DNA of 45,525 nt from Actinomadura sp. CNU-125. GTDB taxonomy: Bacteria > Actinomycetota > Actinomycetes > Streptosporangiales > Streptosporangiaceae. A program made the position numbers and the translations under genes. Every line of letters starts with the position of its first letter. The stretch's first letter is position 1. Where the stretch lies: assembly GCF_001942465.1 (NCBI RefSeq), contig NZ_MKJY01000477.1, positions 1 through 45,525 on the forward strand, given 5' to 3'. Positions 8,874 to 16,714 of the stretch are shown in pieces. The notes under the pieces were generated by a model. That model was not told the origin of the DNA. It searched no databases and saw only the letters and a program-made list of their open reading frames with translations.

Positions 8874-9755
8874 ATGGACGCGCTGTCTTCGGAAGGGCGC
8901 CCGGCGGCCCCGGCCCCCGGGCCGGGCGGCGACGCGGGCGCGGTGCGGGCGGCGGTGCTGGCGCTGCACCGCTCGACGGGCCTGCCGATGGTGTTCGGCG
9001 GCGCACTGACCGGCCGCGACCGGCTGCGCATCACCGAGCTGGTCGGCGGCCGCACCGACTCGCTGAACGGGCTCGTCGTGCGGCACGGCAACGGGCTGGG
9101 CGGCAAGGCGATGGCGCTGGGCCGCCCGGCGTGGGTGAGCGACTACCCGCGCGCGGCGACGATCAGCCACGACTACGACCGTCCGGTCGGACGCGAGGGG
9201 CTGCTGTCGATCGTGGCGGTGCCGATCGTCGTGCGGCGCCGCGTCCGGGGCGTCCTGTACGGGGCGCTGCGGGAGCCGCTGGGGCTGGCCGACCGGGTGG
9301 TCGGCGCGGCGATGCAGGCGGCGCGCGACATCGAGCAGGACCTCGCCGTCCGGGATCGGGCGGACGAGGCGCTCACCCGGGCGCGGCCGGAGGAGTCGTC
9401 GGCGGCGGCGCGGTGGGAGGAGGTCCGGGCGGTGCACGCGGAGCTGCGCGCGCTGGCCGAGCGGGTCGACGATCCGGTGACCCGCGACCGGCTGCTGGAG
9501 GCGACGCTGCGGCTGGCCGCGGCGGGCCTGCCCGACGGGCCGGACGGCGGCGCGCCGCGCCCGGTGCTGACGCCGCGCGAGCTGGACGTCCTGTCGTACG
9601 TGGCGATGGGCTGCACGAACGCGGAGGCGGCGGCGCGGCTCGGGCTGGTGCCGGAGACGGTGAAGAGCTACCTGCGGTCGGCGATGCGCAAGCTCGACAG
9701 CCACACCCGCCTGGAGGCGGTGACGGCGGCACGGCGCGCGGGGCTGCTGCCGTAG
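8874..9755 (+). CDS. GAF-LuxR transcriptional regulator
   Basis: Cytoplasmic one-component regulator of 293 residues. An N-terminal GAF-like sensor (about 20-150, with LPMVFGGALTGRDRLRITEL and GLLSIVAVPIVVRRRVRGVL) is joined by a helical linker (about 160-215) to a LuxR-type helix-turn-helix. That domain begins LTPRELDVLSYVAMG and continues TNAEAAARLGLVPETVKSYL. There is no phosphoreceiver domain, so a small ligand is likelier than a kinase partner. Start is uncertain: ATG 8874 has no ribosome site but has CATGCT 6 bases upstream, which would suit a leaderless mRNA; in-frame GTG 8859 is the alternative. Adjacency suggests it controls the two acyl-CoA ligases. Confidence 0.82.
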   Translation: MDALSSEGRPAAPAPGPGGDAGAVRAAVLALHRSTGLPMVFGGALTGRDRLRITELVGGRTDSLNGLVVRHGNGLGGKAMALGRPAWVSDYPRAATISHDYDRPVGREGLLSIVAVPIVVRRRVRGVLYGALREPLGLADRVVGAAMQAARDIEQDLAVRDRADEALTRARPEESSAAARWEEVRAVHAELRALAERVDDPVTRDRLLEATLRLAAAGLPDGPDGGAPRPVLTPRELDVLSYVAMGCTNAEAAARLGLVPETVKSYLRSAMRKLDSHTRLEAVTAARRAGLLP

Positions 9756-10027
9756 GAGCGCGGTCGGGGATTTCGACCGGCCCGGCGACGGGGTCAGGAC
9801 GCGCGGGCGCACGTCCACCGGCGCAGTTCGGCCCCCGCGAGTCGTCCTGTCCGGGCGGATCGTCACCGCGCGGCTGCGCCGGGCCGTGATCGCTCGGCCG
9901 TCCCGCCGCGCGCGGCGTGGACGTCCGGCCCCCGATGCGTTCGCAACGGTAACACCACCATGACCGGGCGTGTCCGGTAAACGCCCGGATTCGCGGGCGG
10001 CCAAGGGCCCCGGGCCGGGACGCGGGG
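9756..10027. other. Convergent intergenic region between the LuxR gene and the D-aminoacylase gene
   Basis: 272 bases between two convergent genes, with no plausible coding region. A small stem (CGGTCG/CGACCG, 9761-9779) lies just after the LuxR stop, and a stronger one is listed separately at 9964-9988. The rest is GC-rich without clear motifs. Confidence 0.6.
9964..9988. terminator. Stem-loop between convergent genes
   Basis: CCGGGCGT (9964-9971) and ACGCCCGG (9981-9988) form a perfect 8-bp stem with a 9-base loop. It lies 40 bases past the D-aminoacylase stop and could end that minus-strand message. Confidence 0.45.
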
Positions 10028-11623
10028 TCAGCGGGTCGAGCCGTCCGGGGCACGGCGCAGCGACCGTCCGGGGAGCGCGCCGGTGCGGGTCCCGTCGTCG
10101 ATGACGGCCGTGCCGCCGACGAACACGTACGGGACGCCGTCGGGCGGCCGTCGCGGGTCGTCGAACGTGGCGGTGTCGCGCACCGTCGCCGGGTCGAACA
10201 GCACGAGGTCGGCGTGGTACCCGGGCCGGACGAACCCGCGTTCGGCGAGCCGGAGCCGCCGCGCCGCACGTCCGGTGAGGTGCGCGACGCACTCCTCCAG
10301 CGACAGGACGCCCAGCTCGCGGACGTAGCGGCCGAGGTAGCGGGGGAACGTGCCCCACGCGCGCGGGTGCGGCTTCGCGGGGGCGAGCAGCCCGTCCGAC
10401 CCGCCCGTGTGGCACGGATGCCGCATGATCGCCCGGACGTTCTCCTCGTGCCCCACGTGCTGCAGGATCGTCGTCGCGAGGTCGTCGGCGAGGAGCCGCT
10501 CGCGGTAGACGTCGAACGCGTCGCGTCCGGTATCGGCGGCGAGGCCGGCGATCGTCCGTCCGACGACCGCGGGGTCCGGGGAGCCGGAGATCTCGATCGT
10601 GTCCCACTCGGCCGGGACGCCGTGGCAGCCGTCGGCCCCCTCGGCCTCCATCGCGTGCCGGATCCGGGCGCGTTCGCCCGGGTCGGCGAGGCGGGCGCGG
10701 AGCGCGTCGGGGCCGCCCGCCGACGCCCACGACGGCAGCAGCGCGGCGAGCGTCGTGGAGCCGGGCAGGTACGGGTAGGTGTCGAGGCTGATGTCGCAGC
10801 CGTCGGCGACGGCGGCGTCGAGCAGGGCCAGCAGCTCCGGCGCGCGGCCCTTGTTCACCCCGAAGTTCATTGTGGCGTGGGCGAGGTGCAGGGGGCAGCC
10901 GGTGCGGCGCGACAGCCCGACCATCTCCGCGTACGCGTCCAGGGCGCCCGCCCCGTACGAGCGGTGGTGCGGGGCGTAGAACCCGCCGAGGGACGCCACG
11001 ACGCGCAGCAGCTCGGCGAGTTCGTCGCCGTCCGCGTACATGCCGGGCGTGTAGGTGAGGCCGCTGGACATCCCGACGGCGCCGTCGCGCATGCCGTCCG
11101 CGACCAGCTCGCGCTGCCGGTCGAGTTCGGCGGGCGTCGGCGCGCGGTCGTCCCAGCCCATCGCCAGCATCCGGACGGCGCCCTGCGGCACGAGGTAGCA
11201 CGCGTTGACGGCGATGCCCGCGTCGAGCCGGTCGAGGTACTCGCCGACGCTCCGCCACGACCAGTCGAACCCGTCCGGGTCGCCGTTCCATCCGGCGATG
11301 GCGCGGCGGAGCCACGCGAGGGTCGTGTCGTCGGCGGGCGCGTACGACAGGCCGTCCTGCCCGAGCACTTCGAGGGTCACGCCCTGGCTCGTCTTGGCGA
11401 GGTGGTCCGGGTCGGTGAGCAGCGCCAGGTCGGAGTGGGCGTGCATGTCGATGAAGCCGGGCGCGAGGACGAGCCCGGCGGCGTCGATCGTCCGGCCGGG
11501 GCCGGTCGGCCGATCGCCCGTCTCGGCGATCTCGGCGATGCGGCCGTCCGCGAGCCGCACGTCGGCGACGCGTCCGGGCCCGCCCGTCCCGTCGACGACC
11601 GTCGCGCCCCGGACGACCGTCAT
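10028..11623 (-). CDS. N-acyl-D-amino-acid deacylase (D-aminoacylase, amidohydrolase family)
   Basis: Hydrolyses N-acyl-D-amino acids to free D-amino acids. It has 531 residues. The small beta-sandwich at the N-terminus (MTVVRGATVVDGTG) leads into the metal-binding barrel. Visible elements are FIDMHAHSDL (HxH), NACYLVPQGAVRM, SSGLTYTPGMYA, APHHRSYG and LHLAHATMNFG (metal histidines), and TGGSDGLL (the catalytic Asp). The C-terminus has the usual YHADLVLFDPATV. ATG 11623 shares one base with the stop of the D-serine dehydratase-like gene (TGATG), so the two are coupled. The next enzyme presumably consumes the released D-amino acid. The longer open frame reaching 12901 is an artefact of overlap with that gene. 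Confidence 0.9.
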   Translation of the reverse strand: MTVVRGATVVDGTGGPGRVADVRLADGRIAEIAETGDRPTGPGRTIDAAGLVLAPGFIDMHAHSDLALLTDPDHLAKTSQGVTLEVLGQDGLSYAPADDTTLAWLRRAIAGWNGDPDGFDWSWRSVGEYLDRLDAGIAVNACYLVPQGAVRMLAMGWDDRAPTPAELDRQRELVADGMRDGAVGMSSGLTYTPGMYADGDELAELLRVVASLGGFYAPHHRSYGAGALDAYAEMVGLSRRTGCPLHLAHATMNFGVNKGRAPELLALLDAAVADGCDISLDTYPYLPGSTTLAALLPSWASAGGPDALRARLADPGERARIRHAMEAEGADGCHGVPAEWDTIEISGSPDPAVVGRTIAGLAADTGRDAFDVYRERLLADDLATTILQHVGHEENVRAIMRHPCHTGGSDGLLAPAKPHPRAWGTFPRYLGRYVRELGVLSLEECVAHLTGRAARRLRLAERGFVRPGYHADLVLFDPATVRDTATFDDPRRPPDGVPYVFVGGTAVIDDGTRTGALPGRSLRRAPDGSTR

Positions 11624-12879
11624 CAGAACCAGGTCCGGACGAAGTCGACGACGCGCGGGCGGTCGGCGTCGGCGTCGTCCACGACGGGGATCAGCGTCCA
11701 CTTGTCGAGCGCGGTGCACGGGTGCGAGAGGCCGAGCCGGACGACGTCGCCGACCTCGACCGACGCGTCCCGCAGATACCCGTGCTGGTCGTTGACGGCG
11801 GTGATGCGGGCGCCGTCCACGGGCGCGGCGCCCTTGCCGCGGACGAGCTGCGGCACGGGCAGGCCGTCGTCGAACGGGACGTCGCGCTTGCCCGTGTCGA
11901 CGAGGGCGAGCGCGGGCTCCGGGCGGGACACCACGCGCGTCCAGCCGTGCATCGCCGACCGCAGCCGCGCCCCGGACGTTCCGCGCACGAAGGGCGAGAT
12001 GCCCCGGTAGAAGCCGTCGTCGTGGACCACGTACGCGCCCGACCGCAGGACCGTCCGTCCGGGCAGGTCGCCGAGCGCGTCCACGACCTGGTCGAAGTAG
12101 GCGCTGCCGCCCGCCGTCACGACCGGTTCGTCCGTCTCGTGGTCGAGGGCGCGGTGCAGGTCGGCGACGCGGCGCAGGTAGGCGTCCACGGCGGCGCGGC
12201 TCTCGGCGGACGCGTCGTGCGCGAAGGCCCCCTCGTAGCCCCCGGTCCCGGCGAGGCGGAGCGTGGGCGCGCGGCGGACGGCGGCCGCGACCGTCCGCGC
12301 TTCCGCGTCGTCGCGCACGCCCGTCCGTCCGTGCGGGCCGCCCAGCTCGACGCACACGTGCACCGGACGGTCGGTGCGTGCGGCCCGGAGCGCGTCGTCC
12401 ATCAGCTCGACCGTCCGGACCGAGTCGACCCACGACAGGAACTCGAACCCCGGATCGGCGTCGAGCTGCGCGCCCAGCCACGCGAGCCCGGCCGGGTCGA
12501 CGAGCGCGTTCGCGAGGATCAGCCGCCGGACGCCGAACGCCCGCGCCACCCGCAGCTGCGGGAGGTTCGCGAGCGTGATGCCCCACGCGCCCGCGTCGAG
12601 CTGCCGCCGCCACAGCGCCGGGGCCATCGTCGTCTTGCCGTGCGGGGCGAGGTCCACGCCCGCGTCGCGCGTCCAGGCCGCCATCGCGGCGATGTTGTGG
12701 TCGAGGGCGGCGGCGTCGAGGGTCAGCAGCGGCGTGCCGAACGCGTCGAGCGGCAGCGGATCGGCGCGGACGTCCGCGACCGACATGCCGTCCGCGGCCG
12801 CGGGTACGGCCTTGAAGCGCCAGTCGAGCCGCTCGTCCGCGAGCGCGTCCACCGCCGCACCGTCGATGCTCTCCACCAC
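11623..12879 (-). CDS. D-serine dehydratase-like PLP enzyme (alanine-racemase fold, D-amino-acid deaminase)
   Basis: Predicted to deaminate D-serine, D-threonine or a hydroxy-D-amino acid to the 2-keto acid plus ammonia. It has 418 residues. An N-terminal PLP barrel carries the Schiff-base lysine in LAPHGKTTMAP. The C-terminal beta domain has the metal pair His and Cys in LSHPCTALDKW, the hallmark of the zinc-dependent eukaryote-type D-serine dehydratase family. FGTPLLTLD and TAGGSAYFDQV are also typical. The protein opens with two consecutive GTG codons. AGGAGG (12882-12887, minus) is 5 bases from the second one (12876) and only 2 from the first, so 12876 may be the real start. The gene is first in the minus-strand operon and divergent from the kinase-IclR-RidA operon. 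Confidence 0.86.
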   Translation of the reverse strand: MVESIDGAAVDALADERLDWRFKAVPAAADGMSVADVRADPLPLDAFGTPLLTLDAAALDHNIAAMAAWTRDAGVDLAPHGKTTMAPALWRRQLDAGAWGITLANLPQLRVARAFGVRRLILANALVDPAGLAWLGAQLDADPGFEFLSWVDSVRTVELMDDALRAARTDRPVHVCVELGGPHGRTGVRDDAEARTVAAAVRRAPTLRLAGTGGYEGAFAHDASAESRAAVDAYLRRVADLHRALDHETDEPVVTAGGSAYFDQVVDALGDLPGRTVLRSGAYVVHDDGFYRGISPFVRGTSGARLRSAMHGWTRVVSRPEPALALVDTGKRDVPFDDGLPVPQLVRGKGAAPVDGARITAVNDQHGYLRDASVEVGDVVRLGLSHPCTALDKWTLIPVVDDADADRPRVVDFVRTWF

Positions 12880-12889
12880 GACCTCCTAT

Positions 12890-12939
12890 GTTGCACCACA
12901 TGCAACGAACGTTGCATCATGCGCTTCTGCGGTTGTAAC
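12890..12939. promoter_or_regulatory. Palindromic operator in the divergent D-amino-acid promoter region
   Basis: GTTGCA (12890-12895), TGCAAC (12901-12906) and GTTGCA (12911-12916) form two overlapping inverted repeats that share the middle half-site. The inner one is the near-perfect 16-mer TGCAACG-AA-CGTTGCA (12901-12916). A weaker GTTGTAAC lies at 12932-12939. The site sits between the divergent dehydratase and kinase starts, and the IclR regulator is encoded in the plus-strand operon. It is therefore the best candidate IclR binding site, controlling both directions. Confidence 0.62.
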
Positions 12940-12976
12940 ATCGCGGCCCGGAACCGGTCAACGGCGGAGAGGGCGG

Positions 12977-13948
12977 ATGGAACCGACGGTCGTCTGCGTG
13001 GGCGAGACGATGGCGGTGCTGCTGCCCGAACGGCCCGGCCCGCTGGAGGACGTCCCGTCCTTCCGCCACTCGTGCGGCGGCGCGGAGTCCAACGTCGCGC
13101 GGGGGCTCGCCGCCCTCGGCGTCCCCGCCGCCTGGGCCGGGCGGGTCGGCGCCGACGGGTTCGGCCGCCGCGTCCTGCGCGAACTCGCGGCGGGCGGCGT
13201 CGACGTCCGCGCCGCCACGATCGACCCCGACCGCCCCACCGGCCTGTACGTCAAGGAGACCGGGCCGTCCGGCAGCGTCCTGCACTACTACCGGGACGGC
13301 TCGGCGGGCTCGGCGATCGGCCCCGAACTGCTCGACGACCCGACGCTCGCCGCCGCCCCGCTCGTCCACCTGTCCGGGATCACCGCCGCCCTGTCGGACT
13401 CCGCCCTCGCCCTTACCCGCGCCCTCCTCGCCCGCCCCCGCGACCGGGTGGTCAGCTTCGATCTGAACTGGCGGCCCGCGCTGTGGCGGCGCCGCGACCC
13501 GTCCGTCCTGCGGCCGCTCCTCGACGCCGCCGACATCGTCCTGCTCGGCGCCGACGAGGCCGCCGCCGTCCTCGGCACCGCCGAACCGGACGCGCTGCGC
13601 GCACTGCTGCCCGGCCCGTCCGTGCTGGTCCTCAAGGAGGCGCACCGGGCGACGGCCGTCACCCGCGACGGGACCGTCACCGAGCCCGCGCCGCGCGTCG
13701 ACGTCGTCGAACCGATCGGCGCGGGGGACGCCTTCGCCGCCGGATACCTGGCCGGAACGCTGCGCGGCCACACCCCGCAACGCCGCCTGCGGCTCGGCCA
13801 CCTCGCCGCGGCCGCCACCCTCGTCGTCCCCGGCGACCACGGCCCGCCGCCCCCGCCGCACATGGTGGACGCCCTCCTCTCCGCGTCACCGGACGCCTGG
13901 GCGGGCACCACCGTGCGCGCGTCGGGCATCGTCATGGAGGACTCATGA
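12977..13948 (+). CDS. PfkB-family sugar kinase (2-keto-3-deoxygluconate kinase-like)
   Basis: ATP-dependent ribokinase-fold kinase of 323 residues. The N-terminal substrate site SCGGAESNVARGLAALG and the C-terminal signature EPIGAGDAFAAGYLAG, with catalytic Asp251, are intact. FDLNWRPALW and the beginning VVCVGETMAVLLP resemble 2-keto-3-deoxygluconate kinases. ATG 12977 follows GGAGAGGG (about 12965-12972). Its end overlaps the iclR start (ATGA). The link to D-amino-acid use is by position; the true substrate, perhaps a 2-keto or sugar-acid product, cannot be read from the sequence. Confidence 0.87.
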   Translation: MEPTVVCVGETMAVLLPERPGPLEDVPSFRHSCGGAESNVARGLAALGVPAAWAGRVGADGFGRRVLRELAAGGVDVRAATIDPDRPTGLYVKETGPSGSVLHYYRDGSAGSAIGPELLDDPTLAAAPLVHLSGITAALSDSALALTRALLARPRDRVVSFDLNWRPALWRRRDPSVLRPLLDAADIVLLGADEAAAVLGTAEPDALRALLPGPSVLVLKEAHRATAVTRDGTVTEPAPRVDVVEPIGAGDAFAAGYLAGTLRGHTPQRRLRLGHLAAAATLVVPGDHGPPPPPHMVDALLSASPDAWAGTTVRASGIVMEDS

Positions 13949-14700
13949 GCCAGAGCCTCGCGCGCGCGCTCGGCATCCTGATCGAACTAGGCGAGGGCCC
14001 AAGAAACCTGGACGAACTCGCCGGTTCGGCAGGCGTCCACAAAACGACCGTGCTCCGGCTCCTGCGAACGCTCGAAGCCGAACGGTTCGTCCACCGCGAC
14101 GGCGACCACCGGTTCCACCTCGGCTCGCGCATGTTCGCGCTCGCCCGCGCGTCCCTCGAACGGCACGGCATCCGCGACGTCGCCGCACCCCACCTCGCGA
14201 AGCTCAACGAGACCACCGGCCAGACGATCCACCTCGGCGTGTTCGACGGCGACGACGTCGTCTACCTCGACAAATACGACGCCCGGCACGCGATCCGCAT
14301 GTACTCCCGCGTCGGGCTGCCGATGCCCCGGCACGCCACCGCGATCGCGAAGGTCCTCCTCGCCGACCTCCCGGACGCCCGCCGCCGCCGCATCGCCGAA
14401 TCCATCGAGTACACCCGGTTCACCGACCGCACGATCCCCGGCCCCCACGAACTCCTCGCCGAACTCGACCGCGTCGCCGACCGGGGCCACGCGATGGACG
14501 ACGCCGAACACGAGACGTTCATCCGCTGCGTCGCCGCGCCCGTCCGCGACGCCTCGGACCGCGTCGTCGCGGCCGTCTCGATCTCGGTGCCCGAGGTCGT
14601 CCTCGACCGCGACGCCGTCGTCGGCCTGCTCCCCGGCCTCCTCGCCACCGCCCGCGCCATCTCCACCGACTACGGACACACGGAAGGAACCACCAAATGA
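13945..14700 (+). CDS. IclR-family transcriptional regulator
   Basis: 251-residue regulator. The N-terminal winged helix-turn-helix (about 2-65: SLARALGILIELGEG, DELAGSAGVHKTTVLRLLRTL) precedes the IclR effector domain (about 80-245, with HLGVFDGDDVVYLDK, MPRHATAIAKVLLA and RCVAAPVRD). ATG 13945 overlaps the kinase stop by 4 bases, and its own stop overlaps ridA in the same way, so kinase, regulator and ridA are one message. It probably binds the GTTGCA/TGCAAC palindromes at 12890-12916 and responds to a metabolite of the D-amino-acid route. Confidence 0.92.
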   Translation: MSQSLARALGILIELGEGPRNLDELAGSAGVHKTTVLRLLRTLEAERFVHRDGDHRFHLGSRMFALARASLERHGIRDVAAPHLAKLNETTGQTIHLGVFDGDDVVYLDKYDARHAIRMYSRVGLPMPRHATAIAKVLLADLPDARRRRIAESIEYTRFTDRTIPGPHELLAELDRVADRGHAMDDAEHETFIRCVAAPVRDASDRVVAAVSISVPEVVLDRDAVVGLLPGLLATARAISTDYGHTEGTTK

Positions 14701-15101
14701 GCGACAAAACCGAGATCACCACGAAGGACGCCCCGGCCTCCCCGTACGCGTTCTCCCAGGGCGTCCGCAAGGGCCCGCTGCTGCAGGTCTCCGGACAGGG
14801 CCCGCAGGACCCCGAAACCGGCGACTTCGTCCACGAAGGCGACGTGAAGGCCCAGACCACGCGCGTCCTGGAGAACGTCAAGGCCATCCTCGAAGCCGGC
14901 GGCGCGACCGTCGAGGACGTCCTCATGTTCCGCGTCTACCTCAAGACCCGCGACGACTTCCCCGCGATGAACGAGGCGTACAGCGAGTTCGTCGAGGCGA
15001 ACTGCCCGAGCGGCGTCCTCCCCTGCCGCACCACCGTCGCGGTCGAACTCCCCCACCCGTCCATGCTGGTGGAGATCGACGCCCTGGCCGCCCTCGGCTG
15101 A
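14697..15101 (+). CDS. RidA/YjgF-family enamine/imine deaminase
   Basis: 134 residues. RidA proteins hydrolyse the reactive 2-aminoacrylate and related enamines released by PLP-dependent dehydratases. The catalytic Arg and Glu are present in LPCRTTVAVE and MLVEIDALAAL, with VSGQGPQDPETG near the N-terminus. The gene starts within the iclR stop (ATGA). Its presence beside a D-serine dehydratase-like gene makes sense: that enzyme would generate the enamine that RidA clears. The stop codon lies inside a strong terminator stem. Confidence 0.92.
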   Translation: MSDKTEITTKDAPASPYAFSQGVRKGPLLQVSGQGPQDPETGDFVHEGDVKAQTTRVLENVKAILEAGGATVEDVLMFRVYLKTRDDFPAMNEAYSEFVEANCPSGVLPCRTTVAVELPHPSMLVEIDALAALG

Positions 15102-15127
15102 CCGACCGGTGTCGGCCGGCCGAGGGC
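15090..15127. terminator. Bidirectional terminator between ridA and the DHA2 exporter gene
   Basis: A 17-bp stem (15090-15106 with 15111-15127) has one mismatch, one G-U pair and a CGGT loop. The outer arms GCCCTCGGC/GCCGAGGGC are perfect. It overlaps the ridA stop and lies 13 bases from the stop of the convergent MFS gene, so it can serve both. Confidence 0.72.
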
Positions 15128-15140
15128 GGCCGACCCGGGG

Positions 15141-16566
15141 TTACTCGGAGCGGGGCGTGCGGGCCAGGACGGCGAAGCCGACGGCGGCCACGACGACGGC
15201 GACCAGCGCGTAGCGGAAGGCCGCCTGGAAGCCGGCCACCTGCGCGGCGAGGTCGCCGGGCGACCGCGCGGCGACGGCGGCCGCGGCCCGACCAGCACGG
15301 CGAGGCCGAGCGCCCCGCCGAGCTGGTCCACCGACCGCTGCACGCCGGAGGCGATCCCCGCGTCCCGTTCGGTGACGCCGTGCAGCGCGGCGTTCTGCAG
15401 CGCGATCAGCCCGAGCGCCATGCCCGCGGCCATCGCGATCGTCCCGGGCAGGACGTCCGGCCACAGGCCGCCGCCGACCGGCATCCGGGACAGCAGCCCG
15501 GCCCCGGCGGCGGTGGCCGCGGCGCCCGCGAGCGCGGTGCCCTTCGTACCCACGCGGGCGATCACCTTCCCGGTCAGCAGGAGGGCGGCGAGCAGCACCG
15601 CGCAGAACGGCAGCCACGACAGGCCGGTCTCGAGCGGGCTCAGGCCCAGCACGTCCTGCAGGTACAGGGTGACGATGAAGAAGGTCGTCGAGAACGCCGC
15701 GCTGAGCAGGACGGTCGCGGCGTTCGCGACCGTGCGGGTGCGGTCGGCGAAGAAGGACGGCGGGACGAGCGGACGCCGCGACCTCCGCTCGACCAGCGCG
15801 AACGCGGCGAGCGCCGCGAACCCGCCGAGGACCGGCGCCGCGACCGCGGGGTCGTCCCACGGACGGTGCGCGGCCCGCAGGACGCCGAAGACCAGCGCCA
15901 GCGGACCGGCGGTCAGCAGTACGGCGCCGGGCACGTCGAGCCCGCCGCCGCGTTCCGGCGCGCGGTCGCGCTCGACGAGCCGCGGGGTGAGCGCCAGCAC
16001 CGCGATCGTGACGGGCAGGTTGACGAGGAAGATCCAGCGCCAGTGCAGCAGCTCGGTGAGCAGGCCGGACAGTACGACGCCGCCCGCCATGCCGAGGCCG
16101 GAGATCGCGCCCCACACGCCGAGCGCCCGCGCGCGCTCGTCCGGCTCGGTGAACAGCAGCGCGATCAGCGACATCGCGGCGGGCGCGGCGAGCGCCTCAC
16201 CGGCGCCCTGCCCGAACCGGGCGGCGACGAGCGTGGGCAGGTCGGGCGCGGCCCCGGCGAGCAGGGACGACAGCCCGAACAGGGCCGCACCGGTCAGGAA
16301 CGCGCGGCGCGTCCGAACAGGTCGGCGATCCGCCCGCCGAGCAGCAGCAGGCCGCCGCCGACCAGCGCGTATCCGGTGACCACCCAGGTCAGCTCGGCGG
16401 GGGCCGCGGCCAGATCGCCGCCGATGGACGGCAGCGCGACGTTGACGACCGTGACGTCCACGGCGATGAGGCACTGCAGGAGGGACAGGACGGTCAGGGC
16501 CTTCCAGCGGCTCGCCGTGCCCGCTTCGGGCAGGGCGCGGCGAGACGCCGAACGAGAGATGTTCAA
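15141..16566 (-). CDS. DHA2-family MFS drug exporter (14 helices), interrupted by two frameshifts
   Basis: Proton-driven multidrug exporter of the EmrB/LmrB type. The N-terminus (LSLLQCLIAVDVTVVNVALP, then LTWVVTGYALVGGGLLLLGG and motif A RIADLFGR) joins a long C-terminal part rich in membrane helices. Two frame changes interrupt it, near 16306 (between LFGR and RAFLTGAALFGLSSLL) and at the C-run 15287-15289 (between LGLAVLVG and AAAVAARSPGDL). One added base at each gives about 475 residues. The start is TTG 16566, with GGAG (16572-16575) 5 bases away; the protein then begins MNISRSASRR. Its ribosome site is predicted to be buried in a structured leader. Closest to antibiotic exporters, but the drug cannot be inferred. 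Confidence 0.8.
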
Positions 16567-16569
16567 GGG

Positions 16570-16698
16570 AACTCCAGGTAGGGCTCCCGCGGGCGTGCGG
16601 GAGCCGGGTGACGGATGTGCACCCGTGGCGCCGGCGTCGACGGGATCGGTGATCGACCGTCGGCGGCGCCGCTGGAGTTACTTGGTGAAAACGCCCAT
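16570..16698 (-). promoter_or_regulatory. Structured mRNA leader with anti-Shine-Dalgarno helix (candidate ribosome-mediated attenuator)
   Basis: The exporter leader folds compactly. AACTCCAG (16672-16679, minus) is the exact complement of CTGGAGTT (16570-16577), which contains the exporter's ribosome site. Between them three hairpins abut almost without gaps: 16627-16670 (GGCGCCG/CGGCGCC outer, CGACGG/CCGTCG inner), 16605-16625 (CGGGTG/CACCCG) and 16582-16605 (perfect 9-bp stem GGCTCCCGC/GCGGGAGCC). Closing the outer helix gives a four-way junction that hides the ribosome site. AACTCCAG begins on the stop codon of a six-residue upstream ORF, so a ribosome paused there would open the helix. 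A -10-like TAGGTT lies at 16709-16714 (minus). The fold is visible by eye; the mechanism is inferred. Confidence 0.6.
16678..16698 (-). CDS. Leader peptide upstream of the DHA2 exporter gene (MGVFTK)
   Basis: A six-residue ORF, ATG to TAA, 111 bases before the exporter start. The last two bases of its stop begin the AACTCCAG element that pairs with the exporter's ribosome site, which is the arrangement of erm-type attenuators. It has no Shine-Dalgarno sequence, but TAGGTT at 16709-16714 (minus) lies 10 bases upstream, so the mRNA may begin only a few bases before the ATG. An ORF this short could occur by chance; its position is the argument for it. Confidence 0.5.
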   Translation of the reverse strand: MGVFTK

Positions 16699-16714
16699 GA
16701 CTCGATGGAACCTA

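Noticed and set aside
11722..13944. Upstream extension of the iclR frame giving a 992-residue ORF
   Set aside because: The extension runs antisense to the dehydratase gene and through the kinase in the wrong frame; the IclR protein plainly begins at 13945.
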